Assembly (NCBI GenBank): GCA_035316025.1
Contig: DATFXL010000004.1
Coordinates: 1-50,336 of the forward strand
DNA from: JALZAA01 sp035316025
GTDB lineage: Bacteria > Actinomycetota > Acidimicrobiia > IMCC26256 > JACDBD01
Reading direction: 5' to 3'
DNA length: 50,336 nt
Under the pieces are notes generated by a model. That model made no database searches. It was not told where the DNA came from and saw nothing but the letters and a program-made list of their open reading frames with translations. Positions 17,149-24,593 of the stretch are shown here, one piece after another. Both the position numbers and the translations under genes were made by a program. Position 1 is the stretch's first letter. Each line of letters starts with the position of its first letter.

Positions 17149-17303
17149 CGAGGGCGCACGCTAGTCAGCGCCTCGAAAAATGGGCAACGGCCCCCACCTG
17201 ACCAGGACGTTTTCGGAATCCCGGCCGGGGGAAGGACGTTTGCAGGTCCGAGCGACACAATGAGAGGGCCGAGTTGTTCGCGCCCAGACCCCAGGGAGGA
17301 CCG

Positions 17304-17915
17304 ATGCCCGAGTACACGCTTCCCGACCTTCCGTACGACTACGCGGCGCTCGAGCCGCACTACTCCGCGCAGATCCTCGAGCTGCACCACGACAAGCACC
17401 ACGCGACGTATGTGAAGGGCGCCAACACCGCGCTCGAGAAGCTCGCCGCCGCCCGCGAGAACGAAGAGTTCGGGACGATCAACCAACTCCAGAAGAACCT
17501 TGCATTCAACTTGTCGGGGCACGTCCTGCACTCCCTGTTCTGGAACAACATGAGTCCCGACGGGGGTGACAAGCCGGACGGCGACATCGCGGCCGCGATC
17601 GACGAGTCCTTCGGCACGTTCGAGGGTTTCCGCAACCAGCTCACGGAGGCGTCGCTCAACGTCCAGGGCTCGGGGTGGGGTGCGCTGACCTGGGAGCCGG
17701 TCGCGCAGCGGCTCATCGTCGAGCAGGTCTACGACCATCAGAGCAACGTCGGCCAGGGCGCGCCGCCGCTCCTCGTGCTCGACATGTGGGAGCACGCGTA
17801 CTACCTGCAGTACAAGAACGTGAAGGCCGATTGGGTCGATGCGTTCTGGAACATCGTCAACTGGCCCGACGTCTCCTCCCGTTTCGACAACGCTCGCGCG
17901 CTGAAGTTGCTGTAG
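17304..17915 (+). CDS. sod: superoxide dismutase (Fe/Mn)
   Basis: The 203-residue enzyme dismutates superoxide. It begins MPEYTLPDLPYDYAALEPHY, like mycobacterial SodA, and has the four metal ligands H28 (LELHHDKHHATYVKG), H76 (GHVLHSLFWNN), D160 and H164 (DMWEHAYYLQYKN). I prefer ATG 17304, which has GGGAGGA seven bases before it, to the in-frame ATG 17274. No signal peptide is seen. The metal, iron or manganese, cannot be told from these residues alone. The gene is divergent from the M23 peptidase; the shared 155-bp region contains a 9-bp direct repeat AGGACGTTT at 17204 and 17233. Confidence 0.97.
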   Translation: MPEYTLPDLPYDYAALEPHYSAQILELHHDKHHATYVKGANTALEKLAAARENEEFGTINQLQKNLAFNLSGHVLHSLFWNNMSPDGGDKPDGDIAAAIDESFGTFEGFRNQLTEASLNVQGSGWGALTWEPVAQRLIVEQVYDHQSNVGQGAPPLLVLDMWEHAYYLQYKNVKADWVDAFWNIVNWPDVSSRFDNARALKLL

Positions 17916-17932
17916 CCGCGTCGACCGCCGGT

Positions 17933-18178
17933 TCAGCCACCGCTCACGGGGGGGACGACGGCGACCTCGTCGTTGTCGTGGAGCGGTGTGGCGTCGCCCT
18001 GCTCGGGCTCTTCGCCGTTCACCCACACCCGGGCCGACTCCAGCACGGCGCGGAAAGGCGCGCCGTAGTCCGATCCCGCTGCCGCCAGCAGCTCGCCGAG
18101 CGACGCGGCGTCGAAGGTGTCATCGGCGCGGCCGGCCGCCTCGCGCGCCTGGGCGAACAGCCGCAGCCGGACGCTCAG
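17933..18178 (-). CDS. MoaD/ThiS-family sulfur carrier with an apparent CTG start
   Basis: This 81-residue frame reads SVRLRLFAQAREAAGRADD and then TFDAASLGELLAAAG, LESARVWVNGE and PLHDNDEVAVVPPVSGG. It is a full-length MoaD-like beta-grasp protein ending in the Gly-Gly that is thiocarboxylated, so it probably supplies sulfur for molybdopterin or a related cofactor. No ATG, GTG or TTG occurs in frame before the conserved sequence. The only codon at the expected place is CTG 18178-18176, overlapping the MaoC stop as CTGA where an ATGA overlap would be normal. Either CTG is used or an A-to-C change or error is present. Confidence 0.75.
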   Translation of the reverse strand: MSVRLRLFAQAREAAGRADDTFDAASLGELLAAAGSDYGAPFRAVLESARVWVNGEEPEQGDATPLHDNDEVAVVPPVSGG

Positions 18179-19026
18179 ATCGCGATCTCCGCCACGCCGT
18201 CCTTGATGACGGCGTCGCCGGCCGGGTTCGTGCTCTCGAACGCGTACACGGTGTTGCCGTCGCGCTCGCCGGCGCTCCAGAAGCGGGTCGTCATCGTCTC
18301 ACCCGGGAGCACCGGCTTCGAGAACCGCACCGCTAGCCGTTTCAGCAACGCCGGCTCGCCCGCGGCGAGCTCGCCGATCGCGGCCCAGCTCGTGAACGCC
18401 ATCGTGCAGAGTCCGTGAATGATGATGCCGGGCAGGCCGACCGACTTGGCGAACTCCTCGTCGAGGTGGATGGGCACCGTGTCGCCGGACGCCGTCGAAT
18501 AACGGTACGTCTGGTCGAGGTCGAAGGTCTGCTGCGCCACCGCGGCGGGCTCTGCGCTCCGGAGCTCTTCGGGGAAGCGGTGTTCGGGCGCGGTCTCGCC
18601 CTTGCCCTCGCCACCGGTCACGCCGCGGAAGAACGTCACCGAGTACTGCTCGTTGACGAGGTCACCCGACTCGTCGCGCGTCTCGATCCTGCTCACGACC
18701 GTGGTGCCCGATTGCTTCACGTGGATGCCGATCGGCGCGGCGCGGGCCCGAAGCACCATGCCCGGCAGGATCGGGCGGTGGAAGTACATGTCCTGCTCGC
18801 CGTGGACGACGAACGGGAAGGCCTCGGCCGGGGTCACCTCGCCCACGGCGCCGCCCATGACGTCCCAGACGGGCACGACCGAGAAGACGGGCGGGGCGAG
18901 CTCGCCGTCGGCATGGGCAGGAATCGGGTCGTTGGTCGCGGCGGCATACTGCTTGATCCGCTCGGCGTCGACCTTGAACTCCTGGTCGTCGGACCACTGC
19001 CCGACCTTGTCGGTCGCGAACTGCAT
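18175..19026 (-). CDS. MaoC-family double hot-dog dehydratase
   Basis: The 283-residue protein has an N-terminal MaoC_dehydrat_N half (about 1-140; VPVWDVMGGAVG, YFHRPILPGM) and a C-terminal catalytic MaoC half with the hydratase motif SGDTVPIHLDEEFAKSVGLP and GIIIHGL. Members act as (R)-specific enoyl-CoA hydratases or 3-hydroxyacyl-thioester dehydratases in lipid metabolism, like the mycobacterial HadABC type. The substrate is not defined. ATG 19026 shares one base with the stop of the upstream DksA-like gene, and the MoaD-like gene follows with a 4-base overlap, so these three form a tight operon. Confidence 0.87.
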   Translation of the reverse strand: MQFATDKVGQWSDDQEFKVDAERIKQYAAATNDPIPAHADGELAPPVFSVVPVWDVMGGAVGEVTPAEAFPFVVHGEQDMYFHRPILPGMVLRARAAPIGIHVKQSGTTVVSRIETRDESGDLVNEQYSVTFFRGVTGGEGKGETAPEHRFPEELRSAEPAAVAQQTFDLDQTYRYSTASGDTVPIHLDEEFAKSVGLPGIIIHGLCTMAFTSWAAIGELAAGEPALLKRLAVRFSKPVLPGETMTTRFWSAGERDGNTVYAFESTNPAGDAVIKDGVAEIAI

Positions 19027-19436
19027 CAGTACTCCTCGGGGTCCCCGGCACCGGTGGGACGAAGCCTACCGTCGTCATCTCGCGGCGCCTCGGGGTCGAC
19101 GTTGGTGCGCGCGGTCGGGAACGCCGCCAGGCGTTCGGGCGCGATGGGATCGCCTGTCACCTCGTCGATCCCGTAGGTCCCGTCGTCGATGCGCTCGAGG
19201 GCGGCCTGCAACTCGGCGAGCTCGTCCTCGAGCTGCTCGAGGATCGACACGTCCTTCTCGCGTTCGAACGTCTCGCTCGCCGTGTCGGCTGGGTGCTGGT
19301 CGTAGTCCGACAGCTCCGACAGCTCGTCGTTCTCGGGCCCCTCACCCAGCTCGTCCTTGAGGTTGTGGATCAGTCCCTCGACGCGGGCCTTCTCGTCCAT
19401 CACGCGCCTGCGCGCGTCGTCCGGGTCGACACTCAT
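19026..19436 (-). CDS. TraR/DksA-like protein lacking the zinc-finger cysteines
   Basis: The 136-residue acidic protein has the helical hairpin of DksA-type proteins: KARVEGLIHNLKDELG, then an ELSDYDQHPADTASETFE segment, EQLEDELAELQAALERI and DDGTYGIDEVTGDPIAPERL. In typical members the last part carries four zinc cysteines (YGxCxxCGxxI). Here all are replaced (Ile, Val, none later), and the protein has no Cys at all, like several actinobacterial homologues. It could act on RNA polymerase through the secondary channel, or be a structural relative. ATG 19436; it heads the MaoC-MoaD operon. Confidence 0.75.
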   Translation of the reverse strand: MSVDPDDARRRVMDEKARVEGLIHNLKDELGEGPENDELSELSDYDQHPADTASETFEREKDVSILEQLEDELAELQAALERIDDGTYGIDEVTGDPIAPERLAAFPTARTNVDPEAPRDDDGRLRPTGAGDPEEY

Positions 19437-19475
19437 GGAGGAAGGCTAAACCGACCGGGAGAGCGCGTGAACGGC

Positions 19476-20111
19476 CTACGTCCCTGAGAGCCGGAGCTCG
19501 AGCATCGATGCGCAGTCGACGAGCAACGCCTCGAGTTGGGCGAGTCGATCGCCGGGATCGTCGAGCTCGAGAAGGCGCTGGGCGTCGAGCGGGCCGATCG
19601 GTGCCGCCGCCGCCGCCTCGAACCCGGCCTGCGCAGGGTCGCCGTCGAGGGTGACGTCGATGGACTGCGGGGCGTCGCCCAGCTCCGCCGACATCGCCAG
19701 GACTCGCTTCAGGAGGCGCTCGACGTCGTCGCGGAGGGATCGGGCGTCGCCCGGTGGTCCGTGCTCTCCAAGCAGCTCTACCTCCGCGCGCGGGAACGGG
19801 TCGTCGGGAAGCCACTCGCGCACGCGCAAGCGGCGGGTGCCCTCGGTCGCGAGCAGGTACCGGCCATCGGGGAGGCGCCCGGCGGCGAGGATGCGCGCCA
19901 CCGTCCCGACCGAGAAGCGGGTGTCGCCGCCGCCGACCTCGTTCCCCCGTTCGATGAGCACCACGCCGAACTCGCCGTCACCGGCGAGACAGGACTCCGC
20001 CAGCGCGCGATACCGAGGCTCGAACACGTGCAGCGGCAGCTGCGCGTACGGGAACAGCACGGTGCCGAGCGGAAACATAGGAAGCGTCCGTCCGCCGCGC
20101 ATGATCGGCAC
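19476..20111 (-). CDS. LON substrate-binding (N) domain protein
   Basis: The 211-residue protein begins GGRTLPMFPLGTVLFPYAQLPLHVFEPRYRAL, the hallmark of the LON N-terminal PUA-like domain, and goes on with EFGVVLIERG, SVGTVARI, GRYLLATEGTRRLRV. There is no ATPase or protease domain, so it belongs to the stand-alone LON-N proteins widespread in bacteria, whose function is unclear. Start GTG 20111 or the ATG 9 bases on. It is followed at a distance by the DksA-like operon and preceded by the transglutaminase-like gene. Confidence 0.87.
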   Translation of the reverse strand: MPIMRGGRTLPMFPLGTVLFPYAQLPLHVFEPRYRALAESCLAGDGEFGVVLIERGNEVGGGDTRFSVGTVARILAAGRLPDGRYLLATEGTRRLRVREWLPDDPFPRAEVELLGEHGPPGDARSLRDDVERLLKRVLAMSAELGDAPQSIDVTLDGDPAQAGFEAAAAAPIGPLDAQRLLELDDPGDRLAQLEALLVDCASMLELRLSGT

Positions 20112-20130
20112 CGTACCGCTGGATGACCCG

Positions 20131-20910
20131 TCAATTGGCGCGTGACCGCAGCGCGGTGGCGTCGCGCTTCACGTGCTCGGCGTCCTCGCCCTCGAGATCT
20201 GGCGCGACCGCCTCGAGCTCCACCGCCGCCTCGATGAACCGACCGACGCCACCGAGCAACCCCGCGAGCTGACGGCGCTGGCCCGGGAGGAGATCGGGGA
20301 GGCGTAGCGTCAGCCGCACCGCCCAGACGAGCGACGCCGGGTCTCGACGCATGAACGTCTGCTGGAGGTTCGCCAGCATTCGGCTGAGGATGCTGCGGGT
20401 GTCGACGGCGCGCAGCATGTCGATCGAGAACGGTGGGTCGAGCCGCATCGCCTCGTACAGCTCGCGGCATCCTGCTTCGTCGAGGCGCCGGCCCCGGTGG
20501 AACGGATCGAACCAGACGTCGAGCTCGCCGACCGGTTGCACGAGGAAGTGGCCGGGCATGCCGACGCCGTAGATCGGTACACCGCGACGACGACCCACCT
20601 CGATCATCACGACCGAGAGCGAGATCGGGATGCCGAGGCGCCGGGCGAGCACGTCGTCGAGATACGAGTTGCGGGGATCGCCGTAGTCGACCGTGTTCCC
20701 GGCGAGGCCACCGTCTCCGAACAACACGGTGGCGATGTCGTCGGCCGACGCGTCCGGCACGTCACCGGCGAGCCGGTCCAGCTCGGCGAGCGGAACGGCG
20801 AGATCGAGGTCCGGGTGCGCGTGCTTGGCGATGAGGAGCGCGGTCTCGTCGAGCGGGACCTCATCGCGTGGCCGGCGCACGAGCTCAGCGAAGCGCTCGG
20901 TCGCGTCCAC
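20131..20910 (-). CDS. SirB1-type transglutaminase-like protein
   Basis: The 259-residue protein matches the Transglut_core2/SirB1 group: TALLIAKHAHPDL, then NTVDYGDPRNSYLDDVLARR, LGIPISLSVVMIEVGRRRGV and GVGMPGHFLVQ, and a C-terminal TPR-like region (MLANLQQTFMRRDPASLVW). SirB1 proteins usually lack the catalytic cysteine of real transglutaminases and none is seen here at that place, so a binding or scaffold role is likely. Start GTG 20910 with GGAGG just before it. It is divergent from the Fur-type regulator with only 21 bases between the starts. Confidence 0.83.
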   Translation of the reverse strand: MDATERFAELVRRPRDEVPLDETALLIAKHAHPDLDLAVPLAELDRLAGDVPDASADDIATVLFGDGGLAGNTVDYGDPRNSYLDDVLARRLGIPISLSVVMIEVGRRRGVPIYGVGMPGHFLVQPVGELDVWFDPFHRGRRLDEAGCRELYEAMRLDPPFSIDMLRAVDTRSILSRMLANLQQTFMRRDPASLVWAVRLTLRLPDLLPGQRRQLAGLLGGVGRFIEAAVELEAVAPDLEGEDAEHVKRDATALRSRAN

Positions 20911-20931
20911 GTTCCTCCGTACACTGCGGAC

Positions 20932-21396
20932 ATGGCAGCGAGCAAGCGCGCTGCGCCGTCGGCAGGACTTCTGGACACCGTCTCGACGCGGCTTCGACGC
21001 GTCCATCAGCGGGTGACCGCCAATCGGCTGGCCATCGTGGAAGCGCTGGCGAACGCGGCGCGCCCGATGACGATCCCGGAGCTCCTCGAATCGCCCGCCG
21101 GCCGAGGCCTCGCCCAGAGCTCGGTCTACCGGAACCTCGTCGTGCTGGAGCAGGCCGGCCTCGTGCACCGCATCGTCACCGACGGTGAATTCGCCCGCTT
21201 CGAGCTCGCCGAGGACCTCACCGAACACCACCACCACCTCATCTGCGCCAACTGCGGCACTGTCGAGGACGTGCCCGCGTCGGCCGGGCTGGAGCAGTCC
21301 GTGCAGACGGCCGCCAGTCAAATCGCCCGCTCGACCGGGTTCCACACCCAGCGCCACCGGGTCGACCTGGTCGGTCTGTGCGCACGCTGCGCCTGA
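20932..21396 (+). CDS. zur: Fur-family metalloregulator, probably Zur
   Basis: The 154-residue protein has the FUR winged helix (RVTANRLAIVEALANAARPM, SSVYRNLVVLEQAGLVHRI) and the dimerisation domain with EHHHHLICANCGTVEDV. Two CxxC pairs, C105/C108 and C150/C153, make the structural zinc site. Fur, Zur and other members cannot be told apart with certainty by eye; I call it Zur because znuABC and a zinc-type CDF exporter are within 3 kb and Zur-box-like sites lie at the znu starts. ATG 20932. Its promoter must be inside or close to the 21-bp gap with the divergent gene. Confidence 0.85.
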   Translation: MAASKRAAPSAGLLDTVSTRLRRVHQRVTANRLAIVEALANAARPMTIPELLESPAGRGLAQSSVYRNLVVLEQAGLVHRIVTDGEFARFELAEDLTEHHHHLICANCGTVEDVPASAGLEQSVQTAASQIARSTGFHTQRHRVDLVGLCARCA

Positions 21397-21400
21397 CGCG

Positions 21401-22126
21401 CTAGCCCTGACCTGTGGCCTGGTTTACGGCGTCGGTGAGGCGCTGCGGATCGGCCGCCACCGAGTTGCTGATCTGCTTGTCGTTCAGCAGGACGGTGGGC
21501 GTGCTGGTGATCCCGCGCCGCGTGGTCGCGTCTGTGTTCTTCGCGACCCAACCCGCGTATCGGCCCGATTTCACGCAGTTGGCGAAGGTGGGATCGGTGA
21601 GCCCGACCGATCTGCCGAAGCTCAGGAGCTGGTCGTTCGTGAGGAACCCCGAGTTCTCCGTGCGCGACTGTCCGTCGTAGAGCGCGTTGTAGAAGTCGGG
21701 GAACTTGTTCTGGTCCGCCGCGCACACACCCGCTGCCGCCGAGCGCAGCGACTCCGTCGTGCCCTGATCGAGGAATTGGAGCCCGACGAATTCGAACTTC
21801 ACCTTCCCCTGCTGGACCAGCTGCTCGATCGTCGGCTCCCACAGCTGGTGCAGCTCACGGCAGACCGGACACTGGAAGTCGCCGAACTCGGTGATCGTGA
21901 CGGGAGCGTTCGCGTTGCCGACCAGCACACCACTGTGGGGCCCGACCGAGCTCGCCGGTCTCACGACCTTGGCGTTCTCCGCCGTCGACGACGAGCGGTT
22001 GTAGAGGAAGCCGGCGACGACGGCGGCGACGAGCACCCCGCCGAGCACCCACCACATCCAGACGGGGATCCGGCGTCGTCCCCTCGTACGAGCACGGGTG
22101 CGGGCAGCGGATCGCGACGGCGGCAC
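21401..22126 (-). CDS. membrane-anchored DsbA-like thiol-disulfide oxidoreductase
   Basis: The 241-residue protein has a basic N-terminus, one transmembrane helix (about 22-43, VWMWWVLGGVLVAAVVAGF) and an extracytoplasmic thioredoxin fold with the active site FGDFQCPVCRELH (C86, C89) and the cis-Pro region GITSTPTVLLN. It probably forms or shuffles disulfides in exported proteins; actinobacterial DsbA-like proteins work with VKOR-type membrane partners. The GTG start is one base beyond the stop of the MauE/DoxX gene, so both are made together. It ends 4 bases after the convergent Zur gene. Confidence 0.9.
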   Translation of the reverse strand: MPPSRSAARTRARTRGRRRIPVWMWWVLGGVLVAAVVAGFLYNRSSSTAENAKVVRPASSVGPHSGVLVGNANAPVTITEFGDFQCPVCRELHQLWEPTIEQLVQQGKVKFEFVGLQFLDQGTTESLRSAAAGVCAADQNKFPDFYNALYDGQSRTENSGFLTNDQLLSFGRSVGLTDPTFANCVKSGRYAGWVAKNTDATTRRGITSTPTVLLNDKQISNSVAADPQRLTDAVNQATGQG

Positions 22127-22127
22127 G

Positions 22128-22640
22128 TCAGGGCTCCTCCGGACTCAGGAGATTGTCGAGCGCGAGCCGGCTGGGCGCCCCGGCGGCGACCAGGAGCGCC
22201 AGGCAGAGCAAGAGGCCGTCGCGCCCGATGTCCCGCAGGTAGCTGGTCGCGTCGGCGGACGACTGACCACCCCCGCCGAAGCAGCCGCAGTCGATTTGGA
22301 GGCCGCGGGCCCACACCGACGCCGTGGCGCCGATGAAGACGAGGAGCAGCACCGCCGATGCCCACGCTGCGGGACGGGTCGCGAGCCCGACGAGGAGAAG
22401 CACCGCCAGTGCGAGCTCGACGAAGGGGAGTCCCCACGCGAACGGCTTCACGAACGTCTCGGGGAGGATGTCGTAGGCGCGGACGGCCCGGACGGCGGCG
22501 TCGGGATCGCCGAGCTTCGCGACGCCGGCCCACCCCCAGACGCCGGCGAGCACGAGGCGGCCTGCGGTCGAGCACCACGGCCACCAAGAGGCGGGAATAC
22601 GGCGACGGTTCTCCGTCGTCAGCGTGTCGGCTGCTCGCAC
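22128..22640 (-). CDS. MauE/DoxX-like four-helix membrane protein
   Basis: The 170-residue protein has about four transmembrane segments (GRLVLAGVWGWAGVAKL, WGLPFVELALAVLLLVGLA, SAVLLLVFIGATASVWA, GLLLCLALLVAAGA) and the sequence LQIDCGCFGGGG with C118 and C120. This matches the MauE group, thought to deliver redox equivalents to periplasmic thioredoxin-like partners. The pairing with a DsbA-like gene one base downstream supports that it re-oxidises or reduces that protein. No methylamine genes are present, so the name MauE reflects family only. Confidence 0.82.
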   Translation of the reverse strand: MRAADTLTTENRRRIPASWWPWCSTAGRLVLAGVWGWAGVAKLGDPDAAVRAVRAYDILPETFVKPFAWGLPFVELALAVLLLVGLATRPAAWASAVLLLVFIGATASVWARGLQIDCGCFGGGGQSSADATSYLRDIGRDGLLLCLALLVAAGAPSRLALDNLLSPEEP

Positions 22641-22680
22641 GTCTCACAGTCGACCACAAACCTGCGTCCTCGCACCCGCG

Positions 22681-23604
22681 TCACCAGGTCACTTCGGCGC
22701 AGCCGGTGTGATCGTCCGGCTCGACCTGGAGCGTGGCGTGCGCGATGTCATAGACGTCTCGCAGCACATCGCGGGCCTGGTCGAGCACACCGTGGGGATC
22801 GGTGCCCACAGAGACCATCAGGTGCGCGCTGGCGACGTCCATGTCGGAGGTCAAGGTCCACACGTGCAGGTCGTGCACGTCGACGACGCCCGGTACGGCG
22901 GCGAGATCGGTCTGCAGCCGGCCCACGTCCAAGCCGGAGGGCGCCGCCTGGATCAGGATGCGCACGGCGCTGCCGGCCAGGCGCCACGCCCGAGGAAGGA
23001 TCCAGACGCCGATCGCGACCGCGACGATGGCGTCGATCGGCTCCCATCCCGTCACCAGGATGACAATTCCCGCCGCGATGACGCCGAGCGACGCGACCGA
23101 GTCGGCGACGACGTCGATGTACGCGCCCTCGACGTTCAGGCTCTGGCCGGCGCCGCTCCGCAGCAACAGGACCGAGACGACGTTCACGACGAGGCCGAGG
23201 ACGGCAACCACCAGCATCGGACCTGCTTCCACGGACGGCTCCGAGCCGATGCGCAGGATCGCCGCGACGATGACGTACCCCGTGACGACGAAGAGGAGTA
23301 CGGAGTTGGCGAGAGCGGCGAGGATCTCGAGCCGGTACAGCCCGAACGTGCGCGACCGGTCACCGCGGGCACGGTCGGCCAGCCGGATGGCGGCTAGCGC
23401 CATGCCGATCCCGACCGCGTCGGTGAGCAGGTGGGCCGCGTCCGAGAGAAGCGCGAGCGAGTCGGCAAGGAAGGCTGTGATCGCCTCCACCACGAGGAAC
23501 GCCGCCGCCAGCACGAACGCCATGCGGAGACGACCGGCGTATCGCGCGCCCGCCCGTCCCGCCGGCGTCCCGTGAGCGTGCCCGTGCCCGCGACGGTACG
23601 TCAC
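22681..23604 (-). CDS. cation diffusion facilitator, zinc/cadmium exporter type
   Basis: The 307-residue protein has a short His-containing N-terminus (HGHAHG), six predicted transmembrane helices and a C-terminal cytoplasmic domain (HDLHVWTLTSDMDVASAHLM). The transport site is H58-D62 in helix 2 (SDAAHLLTDAVG) and D164-D168 in helix 5 (AYIDVVADSV), the HD-DD set of zinc/cadmium CDFs such as CzcD and ZitB. It exchanges cytoplasmic zinc for protons. Beside Zur and the importer it completes a zinc balance module. The GTG start is 41 bases from the MauE-like start region; it ends 40 bases before that gene in the same direction. Confidence 0.92.
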   Translation of the reverse strand: MTYRRGHGHAHGTPAGRAGARYAGRLRMAFVLAAAFLVVEAITAFLADSLALLSDAAHLLTDAVGIGMALAAIRLADRARGDRSRTFGLYRLEILAALANSVLLFVVTGYVIVAAILRIGSEPSVEAGPMLVVAVLGLVVNVVSVLLLRSGAGQSLNVEGAYIDVVADSVASLGVIAAGIVILVTGWEPIDAIVAVAIGVWILPRAWRLAGSAVRILIQAAPSGLDVGRLQTDLAAVPGVVDVHDLHVWTLTSDMDVASAHLMVSVGTDPHGVLDQARDVLRDVYDIAHATLQVEPDDHTGCAEVTW

Positions 23605-23614
23605 GGGCTCGATG

Positions 23615-24562
23615 CTACGAGGGGGGAGGACAGCCGAGCGCGTTGGCGATCTTGTTCAGATTGGTGGACATCAGGGTGAAGTAGTCCGCTTTGGCGGCGC
23701 GCTCCTTCTGGCTGAGGCTCTCGAGCGGGCTCAACGTCTCGGTGCGCAGTCCCCCTGCGTCGCGGGCGAGCGTCTCGGCGATGCGCGGCGATACCACCTC
23801 TTCGGTGAACACCGTGGTGACCCCCTGGTCGCGGGCGAGTTGCGCCAGCTCCCCGAGGCGCTTCGGATCAGGCTCCTGGTCGGGAGAGATGCCGGCCACG
23901 CCCTGTTGCTTCAGCCCGTACCGGGACGCGAGGTACCCGAACGCGTCGTGTGACGTCACGAGGAGGTTCCGCGCGCACCCGGACAGGCGCGCACGGTACC
24001 GGGCATCGAGCGCGGCGAGCCGGTCCTGGAGCGCGCGCGTGTTCCGCTCGTAGGTCGCGGCGCTCGGTGGGTCGGCGGCAGCGAGGCCCCGTTCGACAAC
24101 GCCGACGAGCTGTGACATCAGGACGGGGTCGAGCCAGACGTGCGGGTCGAGGCCACTGCTCTCGCCCTCCTTGGCGACCTTCTTCCCCCGGGCGTCCACC
24201 AGGTTCGGCAGCAGCTCGACCGTCGGCCCGTCCCGTCGATCGGCCGCCTTCTCGACCGCGGGCTGGAAACCGCTGCCGAGCACGAACGCGACCTTCGCCT
24301 CGAGCAGCTCGTCGAGCTGGTCCGAGTTGAGCTCGAGGTCGTGCGGTTCGGCGCCGACCGGCGTGAGGTTCGTCACGGCGACGCGCCGTCCTCCTACTTG
24401 CTGCGCCGCGTAAGCGACGGGGTAGAAGGCGGCGGCCACGCTGACCCTGCTGCGGGCCGCTGCGGCGGGCCGGGCGGCGGCGGTCACGACGGCGACCACG
24501 GCGACGAGGACCGCGAGACACGAGAACCACCGACGGTGCGTAATGAGAATGAGTCTTATCAC
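23615..24562 (-). CDS. znuA: zinc ABC transporter substrate-binding protein
   Basis: The 315-residue protein is a cluster A-1 metal-binding protein. It has a signal peptide (RRWFSCLAVLVAVVAVVTAAA) and the ligands H74 (GAEPHDLEL), H141 (DPHVWLDP), H205 (TSHDAFGYLA) and an acidic residue in TEEVVSP (about 254). A three-His set points to zinc rather than manganese. There is no His-rich loop as in many ZnuA proteins. The only start before the signal peptide is GTG 24562, with no Shine-Dalgarno sequence, suggesting a leaderless message; a Zur-box-like palindrome covers the first codons. Confidence 0.9.
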   Translation of the reverse strand: MIRLILITHRRWFSCLAVLVAVVAVVTAAARPAAAARSRVSVAAAFYPVAYAAQQVGGRRVAVTNLTPVGAEPHDLELNSDQLDELLEAKVAFVLGSGFQPAVEKAADRRDGPTVELLPNLVDARGKKVAKEGESSGLDPHVWLDPVLMSQLVGVVERGLAAADPPSAATYERNTRALQDRLAALDARYRARLSGCARNLLVTSHDAFGYLASRYGLKQQGVAGISPDQEPDPKRLGELAQLARDQGVTTVFTEEVVSPRIAETLARDAGGLRTETLSPLESLSQKERAAKADYFTLMSTNLNKIANALGCPPPS

Positions 24563-24592
24563 AGCCGAGGCCTAGGATGGGAATCGATCTCA
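24544..24592. promoter_or_regulatory. two Zur-box-like palindromes in the znuA-znuC divergent region
   Basis: TGAGAATGAGTCTTA (24544-24558) matches the actinobacterial Zur-box type TGAAAATGATTTTCA at 11 of 15 positions, and TGGGAATCGATCTCA (24578-24592) at about 10 of 15 with clear dyad symmetry. The first overlaps the GTG of znuA; the second ends one base before the ATG of znuC. The start codons are only 31 bases apart and neither has a Shine-Dalgarno sequence. Zur binding here is inferred. Confidence 0.6.
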
Positions 24593-24593
24593 A

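Noticed and set aside
22128..22640. Methylamine dehydrogenase operon (MauE)
   Set aside because: Only the MauE-like fold is present; none of the other mau genes occurs here.
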